A DNA stretch of 64,000 nucleotides from Sphaerospermopsis torques-reginae ITEP-024 (GTDB lineage Bacteria > Cyanobacteriota > Cyanobacteriia > Cyanobacteriales > Nostocaceae), in NCBI RefSeq assembly GCF_019598945.1, contig NZ_CP080598.1, positions 5,146,001-5,210,000 on the forward strand, in the 5' to 3' direction. How positions within the stretch are numbered: the first letter of the stretch is position 1; every line of letters begins with the position of its first letter. Position numbers and translations under genes: made by a program. The notes under the pieces are model-generated. The model was not told the DNA's origin and did no database searches. It saw only the letters and a list, made by a program, of their open reading frames with translations. Positions 55,474 to 64,000 of this stretch are shown piece by piece.

Positions 55474-55924
55474 AAAAAATTTTACTTTGCTTTTCAGTAA
55501 TCTCTTCTGGATACAGAGTTTTGGTGTTCTAAGTCTGTCAAATCTGCTACTTAATAGCTACCTTTTGCTCTTGGTAGACTATACCAGGATATCGTTCCTA
55601 TTCTATTACTGCTATAGGGAAAAGGAGGGGGAGGAGGGAAAATGTGTTATGTGGGATGTAAACTGCTGGCTTTTACATTCTCAACTAACTCATAGTGAGT
55701 TAATTTTTATAAAAATTTGTATTAAAAAAATAATTTATTTTATGTATAAACACTGTTTACAAAAATTTACACTATAATTTACAGTGTATGTGATGTTAAT
55801 GTTTGTCACAATTAAGCACTTACAAACAGAATACACCCCATTACATAAGCCACACCGTCTGTTTTAAGATTTCCATATTAAAATTGTGATATGAATTGAT
55901 ATTTACGAAATGGAGAACATAACC
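55474..55924. other. AT-rich gap between agrE and a small gene
   Basis: No credible gene. A weak frame at 55487-55777 has no family features and poor codon use. Short inverted sequences (TTTACACTATAATTTACAGTGTA, 55766-55788) lie upstream of the small gene and could be regulatory. Confidence 0.4.
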
Positions 55925-56200
55925 ATGTCAACCAATTATATCTCTTCGCCAGAAATCAAAATTCTTAAAGAAGGAGAAGAAGTGCTAAATTTGTGGCCTA
56001 CTGAGTCAGGCTACCACGTTGTTATCAAGAATCCAAAAGGAGAAGTTTCTGTGATATCCATAAGTCTAGATGAGAATAAAATGCCAAGAATTAATCAAAC
56101 TCCCAACTTAATGATTACTCACATGGATGAAACTGGCATCTCGGAAGTAGTTACCAAGAAAGAAACACCAAACGGCACAGTAAAAATTTCTAATTTCTAG
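55925..56200 (+). CDS. Small hypothetical protein (91 aa)
   Basis: A soluble protein beginning MSTNYISSPEIKILKEGEE. I start at 55925 because the GGAG at 55912-55915 is a well-placed ribosome site for it, and the ATG at 55910 overlaps that site. The sequence alternates polar/hydrophobic residues as in a small beta-rich domain (GYHVVIKNPKGEVSVISISL). I do not recognise a family. A second small gene follows 53 bp later on the same strand. Confidence 0.6.
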   Translation: MSTNYISSPEIKILKEGEEVLNLWPTESGYHVVIKNPKGEVSVISISLDENKMPRINQTPNLMITHMDETGISEVVTKKETPNGTVKISNF

Positions 56201-56253
56201 AATCACCATCATGTATTTCTGTATTTTTTATCCACTCAATCAAGGTGTTAACC

Positions 56254-56715
56254 ATGTCCAAGAAATCAGATAGAAATAGAGCAATTAATGTCAGAATTGA
56301 TATGTTAACCGAAACGGAACAAGAACAGCTTGCAAGTGGAATTAAAAAACTGAAAAAGCAAATTGCTCCAGAAGCAAGGGGAACAATAGTTGAAGGGGAT
56401 ATGAAATCTCTTCCTGCCAAAGAATCTAAATTACTGGATTCAGCGGAAACAGAAGGTATTTCATTAAATCAATATATAGTTTATGCTTTAACTCGCCAAG
56501 TTGTATCCACAGATTTTATTCAAGCAACACCAGAAAAAGAAATAAGTGAACAGGAACAAAGTTTTCAAACACTACTACAAAGGTTAGGAAAAGCCTCCGA
56601 AAGTCAAATTCAATCAGTTTTAGCTGAACGTGAAGTTGTAGAACCAGAAGAAGAATTAAGTGATGAAATTATCGCTTCTCTTCAACAAAAAATAAATAAC
56701 GCAATGAACAAATAA
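56254..56715 (+). CDS. Small protein with HicB-like ribbon-helix-helix segment
   Basis: A 153-residue protein starting MSKKSDRNRAINVRID. A central stretch LLDSAETEGISLNQYIVYALTRQV resembles the ribbon-helix-helix DNA-binding segment found at the end of HicB antitoxins. The N-terminal part is basic, the C-terminal half acidic and glutamine-rich (EEELSDEIIASLQQKINNAMNK). The short insertion KEISEQEQSFQTLLQRLGKAS is a likely coiled coil. It may be an antitoxin-like regulator, but no HicA toxin is adjacent. The start codon ATG follows AAGGTG at 9 bases. Confidence 0.55.
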   Translation: MSKKSDRNRAINVRIDMLTETEQEQLASGIKKLKKQIAPEARGTIVEGDMKSLPAKESKLLDSAETEGISLNQYIVYALTRQVVSTDFIQATPEKEISEQEQSFQTLLQRLGKASESQIQSVLAEREVVEPEEELSDEIIASLQQKINNAMNK

Positions 56716-56735
56716 CACAATAAACACTAAAAACA

Positions 56736-57004
56736 AAGAATTTTATATAAGCGTTACCGGATTAGGCGTTAATGTAATCAGCTTGAACTGATAAAGTTAC
56801 TTAGACTTTAATTGTTCACATAACGATATGTAACAGTTTTGGTCACTTCTTCCCCGAAAGTGAATTTCCGTGCCATGATGGGAGGTGAGAAGTAATTCGG
56901 CGACGGCGTTTGTTTTTAACATTGATAGGTTTTTTCCTTTTGGTACTTACAGACTTTTCTCCGAAACCTAAATCTCTACACTCTTATGATTTTGGAGAAA
57001 ATCT
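56736..57004 (+). promoter_or_regulatory. Long structured leader of the RNA-binding-protein gene
   Basis: About 270 bp with no ORF precede the RRM gene and contain structured-looking stretches. Examples are GATAAAGTTACTT, TAACGATATGTAACAG, a GGGAGGTGAGAAG purine block at about 56880-56893, and CGGCGACGGCG at 56899. Rbp genes of Anabaena are cold-induced and have long 5' untranslated regions; by analogy this is a likely regulatory leader. The actual ribosome site is TTTTGGAGAAAATCTATG. Confidence 0.5.
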
Positions 57005-57301
57005 ATGTCAATTTATGTAGGCAACCTCTCTTATGAAGTTACCCAAGATACTCTAACTGCGGTTTTTGCAGAATATGGTTCTGTAAAGCGCGTTCAATTA
57101 CCTACCGACCGTGAAACAGGAAGACTGCGCGGTTTTGGGTTTGTAGAAATGAGTACAGATGATGAAGAAACATCTGCTATTGATGCCCTTGATGGTGCTG
57201 AGTGGATGGGAAGAGATTTAAAAGTTAACAAAGCTAAACCCAAAGAAGATAGAGGTGGTGGTAATCGCAACAGTGGTGGTTATAATCGCAATCGCTACTA
57301 A
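57005..57301 (+). CDS. RRM-type RNA-binding protein (cyanobacterial Rbp family)
   Basis: A 98-residue protein with one RNA recognition motif: RNP2 IYVGNL at the start and RNP1 RGFGFVEM at about 46-53. A short glycine/asparagine/arginine-rich tail (DRGGGNRNSGGYNRNRY) follows. Members bind single-stranded RNA and several are induced by cold; others target photosystem mRNAs to thylakoids. The short Gly-rich tail puts it with the RbpA-like type. A good terminator follows, so it is a single-gene unit. Confidence 0.93.
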   Translation: MSIYVGNLSYEVTQDTLTAVFAEYGSVKRVQLPTDRETGRLRGFGFVEMSTDDEETSAIDALDGAEWMGRDLKVNKAKPKEDRGGGNRNSGGYNRNRY

Positions 57302-57363
57302 GTTATAAAGTCAAGCATTTTTGCTAATGCAATAGTTTTAGCAAATTAATTGAATTAATTAAC

Positions 57364-57404
57364 GGCTCAGGTATGACAAAATAGTAATACTTGAGCCTTT
57401 TTAA
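57364..57404 (+). terminator. Rho-independent terminator behind the RRM gene
   Basis: GGCTCAGGTAT (57364) pairs with ATACTTGAGCC (57387-57397), closed by an AT-rich loop and followed by TTTTT. It serves the RRM gene; the complement could also end the minus-strand MDR gene (stop at 57419). Confidence 0.8.
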
Positions 57405-57418
57405 TGGATAATTTCAGA

Positions 57419-58447
57419 TTAGGGCTGTTCAGAAATCTGCACAATTAATTTACCCATTTTCTCACCATTAAAAAGTTTGAGAATTGCTGTAGGTGCATTT
57501 TCCAAACCTTGCACAATTTCTTGTTGATATTTTAATTTTCCTTCTTGTATCCATTGTCCCATTTCCCTAAAAGCAACATCCCATTGACTCACATAATCAG
57601 TTACAATAAAACCTTTTATTAATACCCGCCGCATTAAAATCTGACTGAAATTATAAGGTCCGGGTACAGGTTCTTGAGTATTATAAGTGGAAATTAAACC
57701 ACATAAAGGAATGCGGGCATTTAGATTAACCTGTGTTAAAACCGCGTCCAGAATTTCCCCACCTACATTTTCAAAATAGATATCAATTCCCTGGGGACAT
57801 GATGCAGCGAAAGCGGGAATTAAATCAGCGGTTTGATAATTAATTGCAGCATCAAAACCGAGTTCTTCTAATAAATAACGACATTTTTCATCGGAACTAG
57901 TGATACCTACTACACGACAACCTTTAATTTTCCCTATTTGTCCCACTAAAGAACCCACTGCACCAGAGGCCGCTGAGACTACTAAAGTTTCTCCGGGTTG
58001 AGGTTTTCCTATATCTAAAAGTCCAAAATAAGCGGTGCAACCAATAAAACTCAGAGGTCCCATAAATGCTGTTAGGGGAACTGTTAAAGGTTGGGGAATT
58101 TTGGTGATGTAAGGAAGATTTTCAGTAGTAATTAAAGCGTAATCTTGCCATCCTAAGAGTCCAGAAACGAGATCCCCCCTTTGAAATTTGGGATTTTTCG
58201 ATTCTTCGACTACTCCTATTGTCATACCGCGCATGACTTCCCCAAGTTCCACAGGTGGCATATACTGGGGGCGATCGCTCATCCAAATGCGATGGGTAGG
58301 ATCTAAAGAAAGATAGATATTGCGGATCAGTATTTCACCATCTTTTGGTATGGGAATGGGTTCTTCTCGATATTCAAAGTCACTTACTTTGATGTCACCC
58401 ACAGGACGAGATGCTAAACGCCATTGACGATTTATAGATGATTTCAT
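57419..58447 (-). CDS. Medium-chain NADP-dependent oxidoreductase (zinc-free MDR)
   Basis: A 342-residue quinone/enone reductase-like protein starting MKSSINRQWRLASRPVG; the 13 residues before this ATG in the longer frame are not family-like. The conserved N-terminal IYLSLDPTHRIWM segment and the Rossmann motif VSAASGAVGSLVGQIGKIKGCRVVGI are visible. FENVGGEILDAVL and the C-terminal NGEKMGKLIVQI match the curA/leukotriene B4 12-hydroxydehydrogenase-like group. Such enzymes reduce alpha,beta-unsaturated carbonyls with NADPH. No pathway neighbours are evident. Confidence 0.92.
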   Translation of the reverse strand: MKSSINRQWRLASRPVGDIKVSDFEYREEPIPIPKDGEILIRNIYLSLDPTHRIWMSDRPQYMPPVELGEVMRGMTIGVVEESKNPKFQRGDLVSGLLGWQDYALITTENLPYITKIPQPLTVPLTAFMGPLSFIGCTAYFGLLDIGKPQPGETLVVSAASGAVGSLVGQIGKIKGCRVVGITSSDEKCRYLLEELGFDAAINYQTADLIPAFAASCPQGIDIYFENVGGEILDAVLTQVNLNARIPLCGLISTYNTQEPVPGPYNFSQILMRRVLIKGFIVTDYVSQWDVAFREMGQWIQEGKLKYQQEIVQGLENAPTAILKLFNGEKMGKLIVQISEQP

Positions 58448-58597
58448 AAATTTGAGTTTTTTTTCAGAATTTTGGCAGATTGGCAAGAACTTTTATTAAA
58501 ACTTAGCATAATTATCAGGCAGTAGGTAAGGGCAAAATTAGTCACAAAATGTTAATTTGGAAAATTATAACTAAGTTAAACTGCTCTACATCTACCA

Positions 58598-59521
58598 ATG
58601 CCTTATCTTACTACTGCTGCGGAAATCCGTTCTCAAATTGCTAAATATACCAAAGCTAAAACTTTGTGGATAGATACAGAAGTTGCTGATTATAAAAGTC
58701 GTAATCCTCGATTATCCCTGATTCAAATATTGGATCATCCTCAAGATATGACTGGTGACAGTGTTTATATTTTGGATGTTTTAAATAAGTCTGATGTGAT
58801 TGCTGCTTTTATTGAGCAAATCATGATTAATGAATCTATCGAAAAGGTTTTTCACAATGCAAGTTATGATTTGAAACTTTTAGGCAATAAAAAAGCCAAA
58901 AATATCACTTGTACTTTAGAAATGGCTAAGTCCATACCATATCATATTCTACCATTGCCTAATTATCAACTGAAAACTCTAGCTAATGTGTTGTGTAATT
59001 TTTATGGTATTGATAAACAAGAACAAGGTAGCGATTGGGGTATAAGACCTTTAAGCGATGATCAATTAGAATATGCTTATTTTGATTGTATTTATTTAGC
59101 TCAAGTACATTCAAAATTATTAGCTTTACAGTCTCAAGTTACTACAAACCCAGAAACGGAAGATTTATCTTTACTTTCTCAAAGATATACAGAAGTGGAA
59201 CAGCAAAAAAAACTGATTAATTCTGAATTTGATTATTTACAAGAACGATTAAAAAAAGCGATGCAAGTTCAAAATATTTCGGAAACTGAATATTGTAAAC
59301 TCAGCGGTTATGAACGTAAATCTGTTAAGGTTAAATTTACCGAATTGGTGAGATTAGTGGAAAATGAAGATATTGATTTGGATTTTCCTATTACTCTAAC
59401 TGAGAAATTACAAAAAGAATTAGGCAGAAATTTGGAACAATTAGATGTCGATATTGAAAAAAGTTCTGTTTGGCGGTTAATTGTTAAATCTCAGGAAGAA
59501 GATGTTAATAATGATGAATAG
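58598..59521 (+). CDS. RNase D-like 3'-5' exonuclease
   Basis: A 307-residue protein with the DEDDy exonuclease fold: LWIDTEVADY (D-x-E), VFHNASYDLKLL (second D) and LEYAYFDCIYLAQVHSKL (Y...D). The C-terminal ~110 residues are a charged helical extension in place of a clear HRDC domain. RNase D trims tRNA and other small RNAs. It is divergent from the MDR gene (150-bp gap) and ends before a terminator. Confidence 0.88.
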   Translation: MPYLTTAAEIRSQIAKYTKAKTLWIDTEVADYKSRNPRLSLIQILDHPQDMTGDSVYILDVLNKSDVIAAFIEQIMINESIEKVFHNASYDLKLLGNKKAKNITCTLEMAKSIPYHILPLPNYQLKTLANVLCNFYGIDKQEQGSDWGIRPLSDDQLEYAYFDCIYLAQVHSKLLALQSQVTTNPETEDLSLLSQRYTEVEQQKKLINSEFDYLQERLKKAMQVQNISETEYCKLSGYERKSVKVKFTELVRLVENEDIDLDFPITLTEKLQKELGRNLEQLDVDIEKSSVWRLIVKSQEEDVNNDE

Positions 59522-59561
59522 AATGCAAAAGCCAGAATTTATTATATTTTGAACTTACAGA

Positions 59562-59597
59562 ACCCTGACTTATTTAATAAGTTAGGGTTTTGATTCT
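59562..59597 (+). terminator. Terminator behind the RNase D-like gene
   Basis: ACCCTGACTTATTTAATAAGTTAGGGTTTT: the arms AACCCTGACTTA / TAAGTTAGGGTT close a four-base loop and run into TTTTGATTCTTT. Confidence 0.8.
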
Positions 59598-59786
59598 TTA
59601 TAGTAACTTAAATGGATATTATTAAACATTTTACGAAATGAAAACTGAAATTATTTATACATTAAATTTTCCGGTAAATGGTTAAATTTGGAAAAAGTAA
59701 TTCATGGAATCTATTAGATTTCTCTTAAATTTTGGTAACAACGGGTAACAATTTTTTCCGGGTATGCAAGTAATTGATAAGAACTT

Positions 59787-60629
59787 ATGAAATGGCAGTT
59801 ATTGACACATAATAGACAAGTGCTAGGCAGAATATTCAAAATAGCAGTAGTTACTGTTTTCAGTGGGATTTTATGCGTTTCTTGCAATCAAAATCAGGAT
59901 GTTTTAGTAACTGAAATAGGGGTGAGTCCTCCTAACCGACTGACACCTAGAACATCCAAAGCAGGAGAGTTTTATATTCAGGGACAAAATCAGCACGCTA
60001 AAGGTAATTCTGAAGCGGCTATTGCTGCTTATAGTCGTTCAATTAGTCTTAATTCTCAATATGCACCTGCGTTTAAAAGTCGGGGTTTAGCATATTTTGA
60101 TATTGGTAATAAAGAAGGTGCGATCGCTGATTATAATCAAGCTTTGCGTCTCAATCCCAATGATGCAGAAACTTATAATAATCGTGGTAATACTTTTGCA
60201 TCTTTGGGAGATCAACAAGCAGCTATTTCTGATTATAATGAAGCGATTCGTTTAGCTCCAAATTATGCCGAAGCTTTTAATAATCGCGGAAATGCTCGTG
60301 CAGCCCAAGGTGATAGAAATGGGGCGATAGAAGATTATACTGAAGCAATTAGAATAGATGAAAATTATTCTGTTGCCTATAATAACCGGGGAAATGCTTA
60401 CGCTGCCGTGGGAGATCCACAAAAAGCGATCGCAGATTACAATCAAGCTATTCGTTTAAATCCTAATTTTGGACCTGGGTTTAATAACCGAGGAAATGCT
60501 TTTGCTGCTGCTGGAGATAAACGCAGTGCATTACAAGATTTACAACGGGCAGCAGCTATTTTTGATCGAGAAGGTAACAAAGAATTGTATCAACAAGTAA
60601 TGAAAAATATCCAAGAATTAGGAAATTAG
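59787..60629 (+). CDS. TPR-repeat protein, probable lipoprotein
   Basis: A 280-residue protein. The N-terminal hydrophobic stretch (IAVVTVFSGILCVSC) ends in a cysteine in a weak lipobox (C-V-S-C, not the usual L-x-G/A-C), suggesting lipid anchoring on the outside of the inner membrane by Lgt. Five to six TPR units of 34 residues follow from about residue 60, each with NNRGN(A/T)xAxxGDxxxAIxDYxxAIRLxPN. Such proteins act as scaffolds. Near-identical DNA repeats inside the gene make it prone to length changes. It is transcribed alone. Confidence 0.87.
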   Translation: MKWQLLTHNRQVLGRIFKIAVVTVFSGILCVSCNQNQDVLVTEIGVSPPNRLTPRTSKAGEFYIQGQNQHAKGNSEAAIAAYSRSISLNSQYAPAFKSRGLAYFDIGNKEGAIADYNQALRLNPNDAETYNNRGNTFASLGDQQAAISDYNEAIRLAPNYAEAFNNRGNARAAQGDRNGAIEDYTEAIRIDENYSVAYNNRGNAYAAVGDPQKAIADYNQAIRLNPNFGPGFNNRGNAFAAAGDKRSALQDLQRAAAIFDREGNKELYQQVMKNIQELGN

Positions 60630-60631
60630 GT

Positions 60632-60712
60632 AATGGTGACTGGTGACTGGTGACTGGGTAATTATATTTTTCTCAATCAACCATCAACTATCAACTATCA
60701 ACTATCAGGGTG
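60632..60712. repeat. STRR (TGGTGAC and CAACTAT units)
   Basis: Three TGGTGAC units follow the stop of the TPR gene, then ATCAACT units (60680-60705). They lie between two convergent genes. Confidence 0.8.
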
Positions 60713-60743
60713 ACAATATAATTAATTACCATAAATTACCATA

Positions 60744-61262
60744 TTATCTGCGTCCTAACTTCCAATCTTCACCACCAGGTAACTGAGTCAAATAATTATC
60801 AACCACTGCTGGTAATTCTTTAACAGAATAATCATAAGTGAACTTTAATAACGCTTGACTTTGATAAATAATTTGTTCCTTGTCCACCATTTCTGCTAAT
60901 TGAAAAGGACTATAAACACCATTTAAAACTTCCACACTGGCATCACGAATAGCTACATCAATTTCATTTTCAAGATAATCATACCAGTCATCTAAATTAA
61001 TATAATAGGATTTTTTATTTTCTTTTAAATTGATATCTTGAATTTCTAAAACTGCATTTCTCATAGAAGCTGCCCAAGAATTTGTTAACCGCTTCTCAAT
61101 TTGATTCTTAATTAAATGAATTAATAACACCTTGAAAAAAGACTTTATTTGTCTTAAAATCGCCTTTTTACTCATCCCCTCCAACTCATCCACAATCGCT
61201 AAAGCATCTGTGTAACGCTGTTCTAAAATACAATTTCTGAGGTCTATTAATTCCTGGGTCAT
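60744..61262 (-). CDS. DUF29 family protein
   Basis: A 172-residue protein starting MTQELIDLRNCILEQRY; an earlier in-frame ATG adds nine residues. The helical core with ILRQIKSFFKVLLIHLIKNQIEKR, SWAASMRNAVLEIQD and the LAEMVDK segment is that of the DUF29 family, common in cyanobacteria and of unknown function. It follows the large vWA gene on the same strand after a 127-bp gap with a palindrome, so the two may or may not be cotranscribed. Confidence 0.75.
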   Translation of the reverse strand: MTQELIDLRNCILEQRYTDALAIVDELEGMSKKAILRQIKSFFKVLLIHLIKNQIEKRLTNSWAASMRNAVLEIQDINLKENKKSYYINLDDWYDYLENEIDVAIRDASVEVLNGVYSPFQLAEMVDKEQIIYQSQALLKFTYDYSVKELPAVVDNYLTQLPGGEDWKLGRR

Positions 61263-61347
61263 ATTTTTATTAACCTCAAATTTAGTCAAGATACTTATTT
61301 ATAATAACACATTATTTTACGACATACTCAATTTATCAAATAGGTAA

Positions 61348-61368
61348 GGGTTTAGCAATGCTAAACCC
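61348..61368. repeat. Palindrome GGGTTTAGCAATGCTAAACCC
   Basis: A 21-bp near-perfect inverted repeat with a one-base centre between the vWA and DUF29 genes. Without a T tract it is not a classic terminator but could act as a hairpin in the mRNA. Confidence 0.7.
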
Positions 61369-61389
61369 CAACAAAATCTACAAAATTAC

Positions 61390-63870
61390 CTAACTCACAC
61401 CCACAGGTTTTTTACTGTAATATTCATTTTCTGCATACACACTAATTACAGTATCACCAACTACGAAAAATGTCCCTTCCTGTTCAGATTTAGAAAACTG
61501 CAAATCAGGATATTTACTACTAATTTCATCCGCAGTCATCGCTGGAGCATTCATTTCATCAGGTAACAAACCCGTCGCACCAATATAAAATACTAAAGGT
61601 GAAATTTTCTCTCGATAAACATTTTCTGTGTAACTCTCTAACTTCTGTTTTGCTGTTGTCATCGCGTCGATAATTTCCTGTTTATCCACAGGTGTACCTG
61701 CGTGTTTTGCTTGTAGTAATAAAGCTAAACTTCCAGCACCTACCAAATTTAAAATTTCCGCAACTTTACCCGTTGTTTCTATTCCCAAAAAATCATCAAA
61801 AACAGCTTTCATTAAATCATCTGCTTTTGTAAATTTGCTCCTAGAAGAAACAGCTTTACAACGAAAAGCAATGTTTTCCTGAAAAGCTAATTCAAAAGTC
61901 GGTTTTTTGAAAATTTCCCCAGTTTCCGAATCGAAAACTTCATATCTTTTATCAAGAAATTGATTAGCAGAAGACAATTTATTAAAATTCACAATTTCTA
62001 AACTGCCAATATCAATTTTATAACTCACTCTTGAATCTACAGTACCATCAGACAAAGCAACTTTCAAATCTGTATATTCGTTAGTGGTGGGAAAATTCAG
62101 ATACAGATTTTTAGAAAGATAATGTTTTTTCAACTCTTCTATTTGTGCGGGAATAAATATATCCGACTCTTCCCTTAAATGAGCAGATAAAATACTCGTT
62201 AAAGCTTTAATTTCTGCCAGTTGAGTAAACAAACCTTCCACGCTGCTATAATTACCTTCAAAACTCACCAAAGGTAAATCTGCTAATTGCAAAGTATATT
62301 CTTTTTGAAAATCAAATTTCTCCCCATCAATAACCCCCACTGCTTGTAATTCATCAAAGGTTTTTTTACTGCTAATTTTCATTTTTAAAGTCTTAACATT
62401 AATTTCTCCATCACTGACAATGGTATAATTATTAAAAGTCGTTAAAGCATTTAATAACACACCCGCAACTTCAGTAATAGGGGTTTTATCTTCCGCTTTT
62501 ACCAGTTTGACTTTTTGCGTAAGCAGCATATTAATAGTCGCGGTATTGCGGTTAATATCAAAACTACCCATCTGCACATAATCACCTGGTTCAATATATT
62601 CTATTTCTAACCAAGGTTTGATTAATTCCCCATTTTCTCCCCTTGTACCATTAACCCGCTTAATACCCTTTCTTTGATAAGTTTCTTTCAGATGTTTGAG
62701 GTTAATAATGATATGTTGGCGATGTTTTGATAAAATATCAATCAATGCCAAAACGGAAATTTTATCATTAACTTTGACATGATCTAAAATTTCATGTTCA
62801 GCTAAAACATGAGGATAAAAGATGGCAATTTCTAAATCTTTGGTAAAATCAGCAATGTCTTCATTGGTTAAAGCTTTTGCGTGTCTTGCGGTTAAAGTTG
62901 CATTGAACGTACTAGCAAGTGCGTATTTCGCAGTATTCAAATTTCCATCTGCTAAATTAGCTTTGGCAAAAATATAAACAGACGGATCATTTTGTGCCAC
63001 TGGAACATCTTTTAATTGTTCATAAGCTGCTTTGGTAATTTGCTTATATTTATAGATGTAAGCTTCATCTTCCGGTTTCAAACCAAAAACTTTTAAAGTT
63101 TGATTTGTGCCATTAATTTTTTTAGCAGTGGAAGAAAAGAAAACTTGATAACTGTAGTCACTAGCTAAGGTTTCTTCTATGACTATTCCTGTCGCTTCTT
63201 TTAACACATTTCCGGTGTTATACAAAGCATCATAAACTTCCTTAATATTGCCAGCTTGGATACAAATACCAGAAACAGAATTAGCGATTTTAGCGAGGAA
63301 TTTAAAATCAGAAGAGGAAGAATAAGCAATAGTGTTAACAAAAACTTCCTTGTTTTTCAAATCATTACAAATTTCCTCTATTGCCTTAGATTTAGAATTG
63401 AAACTGCTATCATTAGCATAGCCGTCACTGTGTAAAGTAATTGCAGTTAATTCATCAGGACGAATCAATTCATTAGCTAATTTCAAAGATTGAGAAATAC
63501 AAGTTAAATAAGTAGCGTGAATTGCTTTGATATCAGCAATATAATCTGAATCTGGCTGCATTACCTCTTGAATAGGTACACGCTGAAAATGACAAGTTAA
63601 ATCACCTTTGGAAGAATAGGAAATTAGTGTCACAACTAATTCTGAGTTGCTATATTCATCCAGCGTCAAAAGTTTGATTAAGGTTTCTTTTAATGCTTCA
63701 ATATCACCACACATTGAACCAGAACGATCAATGATTATGATACTATGAGCGATCATTTTTTTAGGAATTGCATCTGGCTTAATTTCCAGTTTGACTTTTT
63801 CAGTTAAATAGAAAGCTTTTTCCTTACCTGCGAGATTATAAACAGCAAACTTGGTTTTTTGACTTGTCAT
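61390..63870 (-). CDS. Large von Willebrand factor A domain protein
   Basis: An 826-residue protein without signal peptide. Residues about 40-215 are a vWA domain with the MIDAS motif D48-R-S-G-S52, a threonine in the loop around YLTCISQSL, and LHSDGYAND for the third metal ligand. After this come a beta-rich region (TGIVIEETLASDYSYQVFF...) and several hundred residues of mixed helices with ADDLMKAVFDDFLGIETTGKVAEIL. I do not recognise the C-terminal part. Metal-dependent vWA proteins bind partners and often assist AAA ATPases, but no MoxR-type ATPase is next to it in the window. It is the last gene visible. Confidence 0.82.
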   Translation of the reverse strand: MTSQKTKFAVYNLAGKEKAFYLTEKVKLEIKPDAIPKKMIAHSIIIIDRSGSMCGDIEALKETLIKLLTLDEYSNSELVVTLISYSSKGDLTCHFQRVPIQEVMQPDSDYIADIKAIHATYLTCISQSLKLANELIRPDELTAITLHSDGYANDSSFNSKSKAIEEICNDLKNKEVFVNTIAYSSSSDFKFLAKIANSVSGICIQAGNIKEVYDALYNTGNVLKEATGIVIEETLASDYSYQVFFSSTAKKINGTNQTLKVFGLKPEDEAYIYKYKQITKAAYEQLKDVPVAQNDPSVYIFAKANLADGNLNTAKYALASTFNATLTARHAKALTNEDIADFTKDLEIAIFYPHVLAEHEILDHVKVNDKISVLALIDILSKHRQHIIINLKHLKETYQRKGIKRVNGTRGENGELIKPWLEIEYIEPGDYVQMGSFDINRNTATINMLLTQKVKLVKAEDKTPITEVAGVLLNALTTFNNYTIVSDGEINVKTLKMKISSKKTFDELQAVGVIDGEKFDFQKEYTLQLADLPLVSFEGNYSSVEGLFTQLAEIKALTSILSAHLREESDIFIPAQIEELKKHYLSKNLYLNFPTTNEYTDLKVALSDGTVDSRVSYKIDIGSLEIVNFNKLSSANQFLDKRYEVFDSETGEIFKKPTFELAFQENIAFRCKAVSSRSKFTKADDLMKAVFDDFLGIETTGKVAEILNLVGAGSLALLLQAKHAGTPVDKQEIIDAMTTAKQKLESYTENVYREKISPLVFYIGATGLLPDEMNAPAMTADEISSKYPDLQFSKSEQEGTFFVVGDTVISVYAENEYYSKKPVGVS

Positions 63871-64000
63871 AATTTTTGCAAATGGTAATTTTACAAGGAA
63901 TATTGTCCAGGATAAATCACAGGATAGATCAATTTATACCTGATTTGAATGATGTTGTAATATGTTGTAAAGAATCTAATTAGAGATGTTTTGATTATCT
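63871..64000. other. Upstream region of the vWA gene, window edge
   Basis: AT-rich DNA with no ORF. It should contain the promoter of the minus-strand vWA gene; the short direct repeat ATGTTGTAATATGTTGTAA is at 63950-63970. Confidence 0.4.

Noticed and set aside
55487-55777. 96-residue plus-strand frame behind agrE
   Set aside because: No family features, hydrophobic and Tyr/Leu-rich AT-driven composition, no ribosome site.

Overview
The window is chromosomal DNA from a filamentous, heterocyst-type cyanobacterium (order Nostocales; the low GC and gene set look like the Anabaena/Dolichospermum/Aphanizomenon group). This is inferred from repeated HIP1 octamers (GCGATCGC, e.g. near 16112, 18838, 22382), heptameric STRR repeats in most gaps, and cyanobacterial families: an NTRC reductase-thioredoxin fusion, an AgrE/ArgZ arginine dihydrolase, DUF3493, DUF4327, a DivIVA-like Cdv3 protein, giant Ser/Thr-His kinases and an expanded Uma2 family. 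No prophage, plasmid origin, rRNA operon or CRISPR array is visible. One tRNA gene (Thr, CGU) is present.

Layout. 0-3.4 kb: higBA toxin-antitoxin pair, membrane Ser/Thr kinase, repeat field, PD-(D/E)XK-like protein. 3.5-9.8 kb: tRNA-Thr, DUF3493, SLH/beta-helix surface protein, cdv3-coaD overlapping pair, lgt, an unassigned structured RNA/terminator, cobM, MIF-type tautomerase. 10-21.6 kb: signalling block with an 1808-residue hybrid kinase, rlmN, a tnpB relic, then a zinc-ribbon/PP2C phosphatase next to an FHA Ser/Thr kinase. 22-25.7 kb: accessory stretch with TPR protein, two Uma2 genes, a second PD-(D/E)XK protein, hairpin elements and gene fragments. 25.7-34.3 kb: glycosylation/surface island with a triple methyltransferase, a two-domain glycosyltransferase, a REP-associated transposase with its REPs, a SPINDLY/OGT-type glycosyltransferase and a type IV pilin-like protein. 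34.6-46 kb: mostly housekeeping (ntrC, ABC permease, ROK kinase, pyrG, amidase, two-component pair), with a Uma2 gene and a toxin gene destroyed by a 102-bp MITE. 46-53.4 kb: accessory again, with a helix-turn-helix/periplasmic-binding-fold protein between copies of a DUF2085 segment, a 5-oxoprolinase relic, another Uma2 gene, and a C5 DNA methyltransferase beside a frameshifted restriction gene. 53.4-64 kb: agrE, two small proteins, an RRM RNA-binding protein with a long leader, an MDR oxidoreductase, an RNase D-like nuclease, a TPR lipoprotein, DUF29 and a large vWA protein.

How they fit together. Most genes are single transcription units separated by repeats; few operons are evident (higBA, cdv3/coaD, methyltransferase-glycosyltransferase, antitoxin-vapC relic). 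The strongest functional groupings are the phosphatase/kinase pair at 17.9-21.3 kb, the glycosylation island ending in a pilin gene, and the restriction-modification pair. Mobile-DNA scars are dense and datable in relative terms: a MITE with TA target duplication in vapC, REPs around a RAYT, hairpin elements on both sides of a Uma2 gene, and a duplicated DUF2085 segment.
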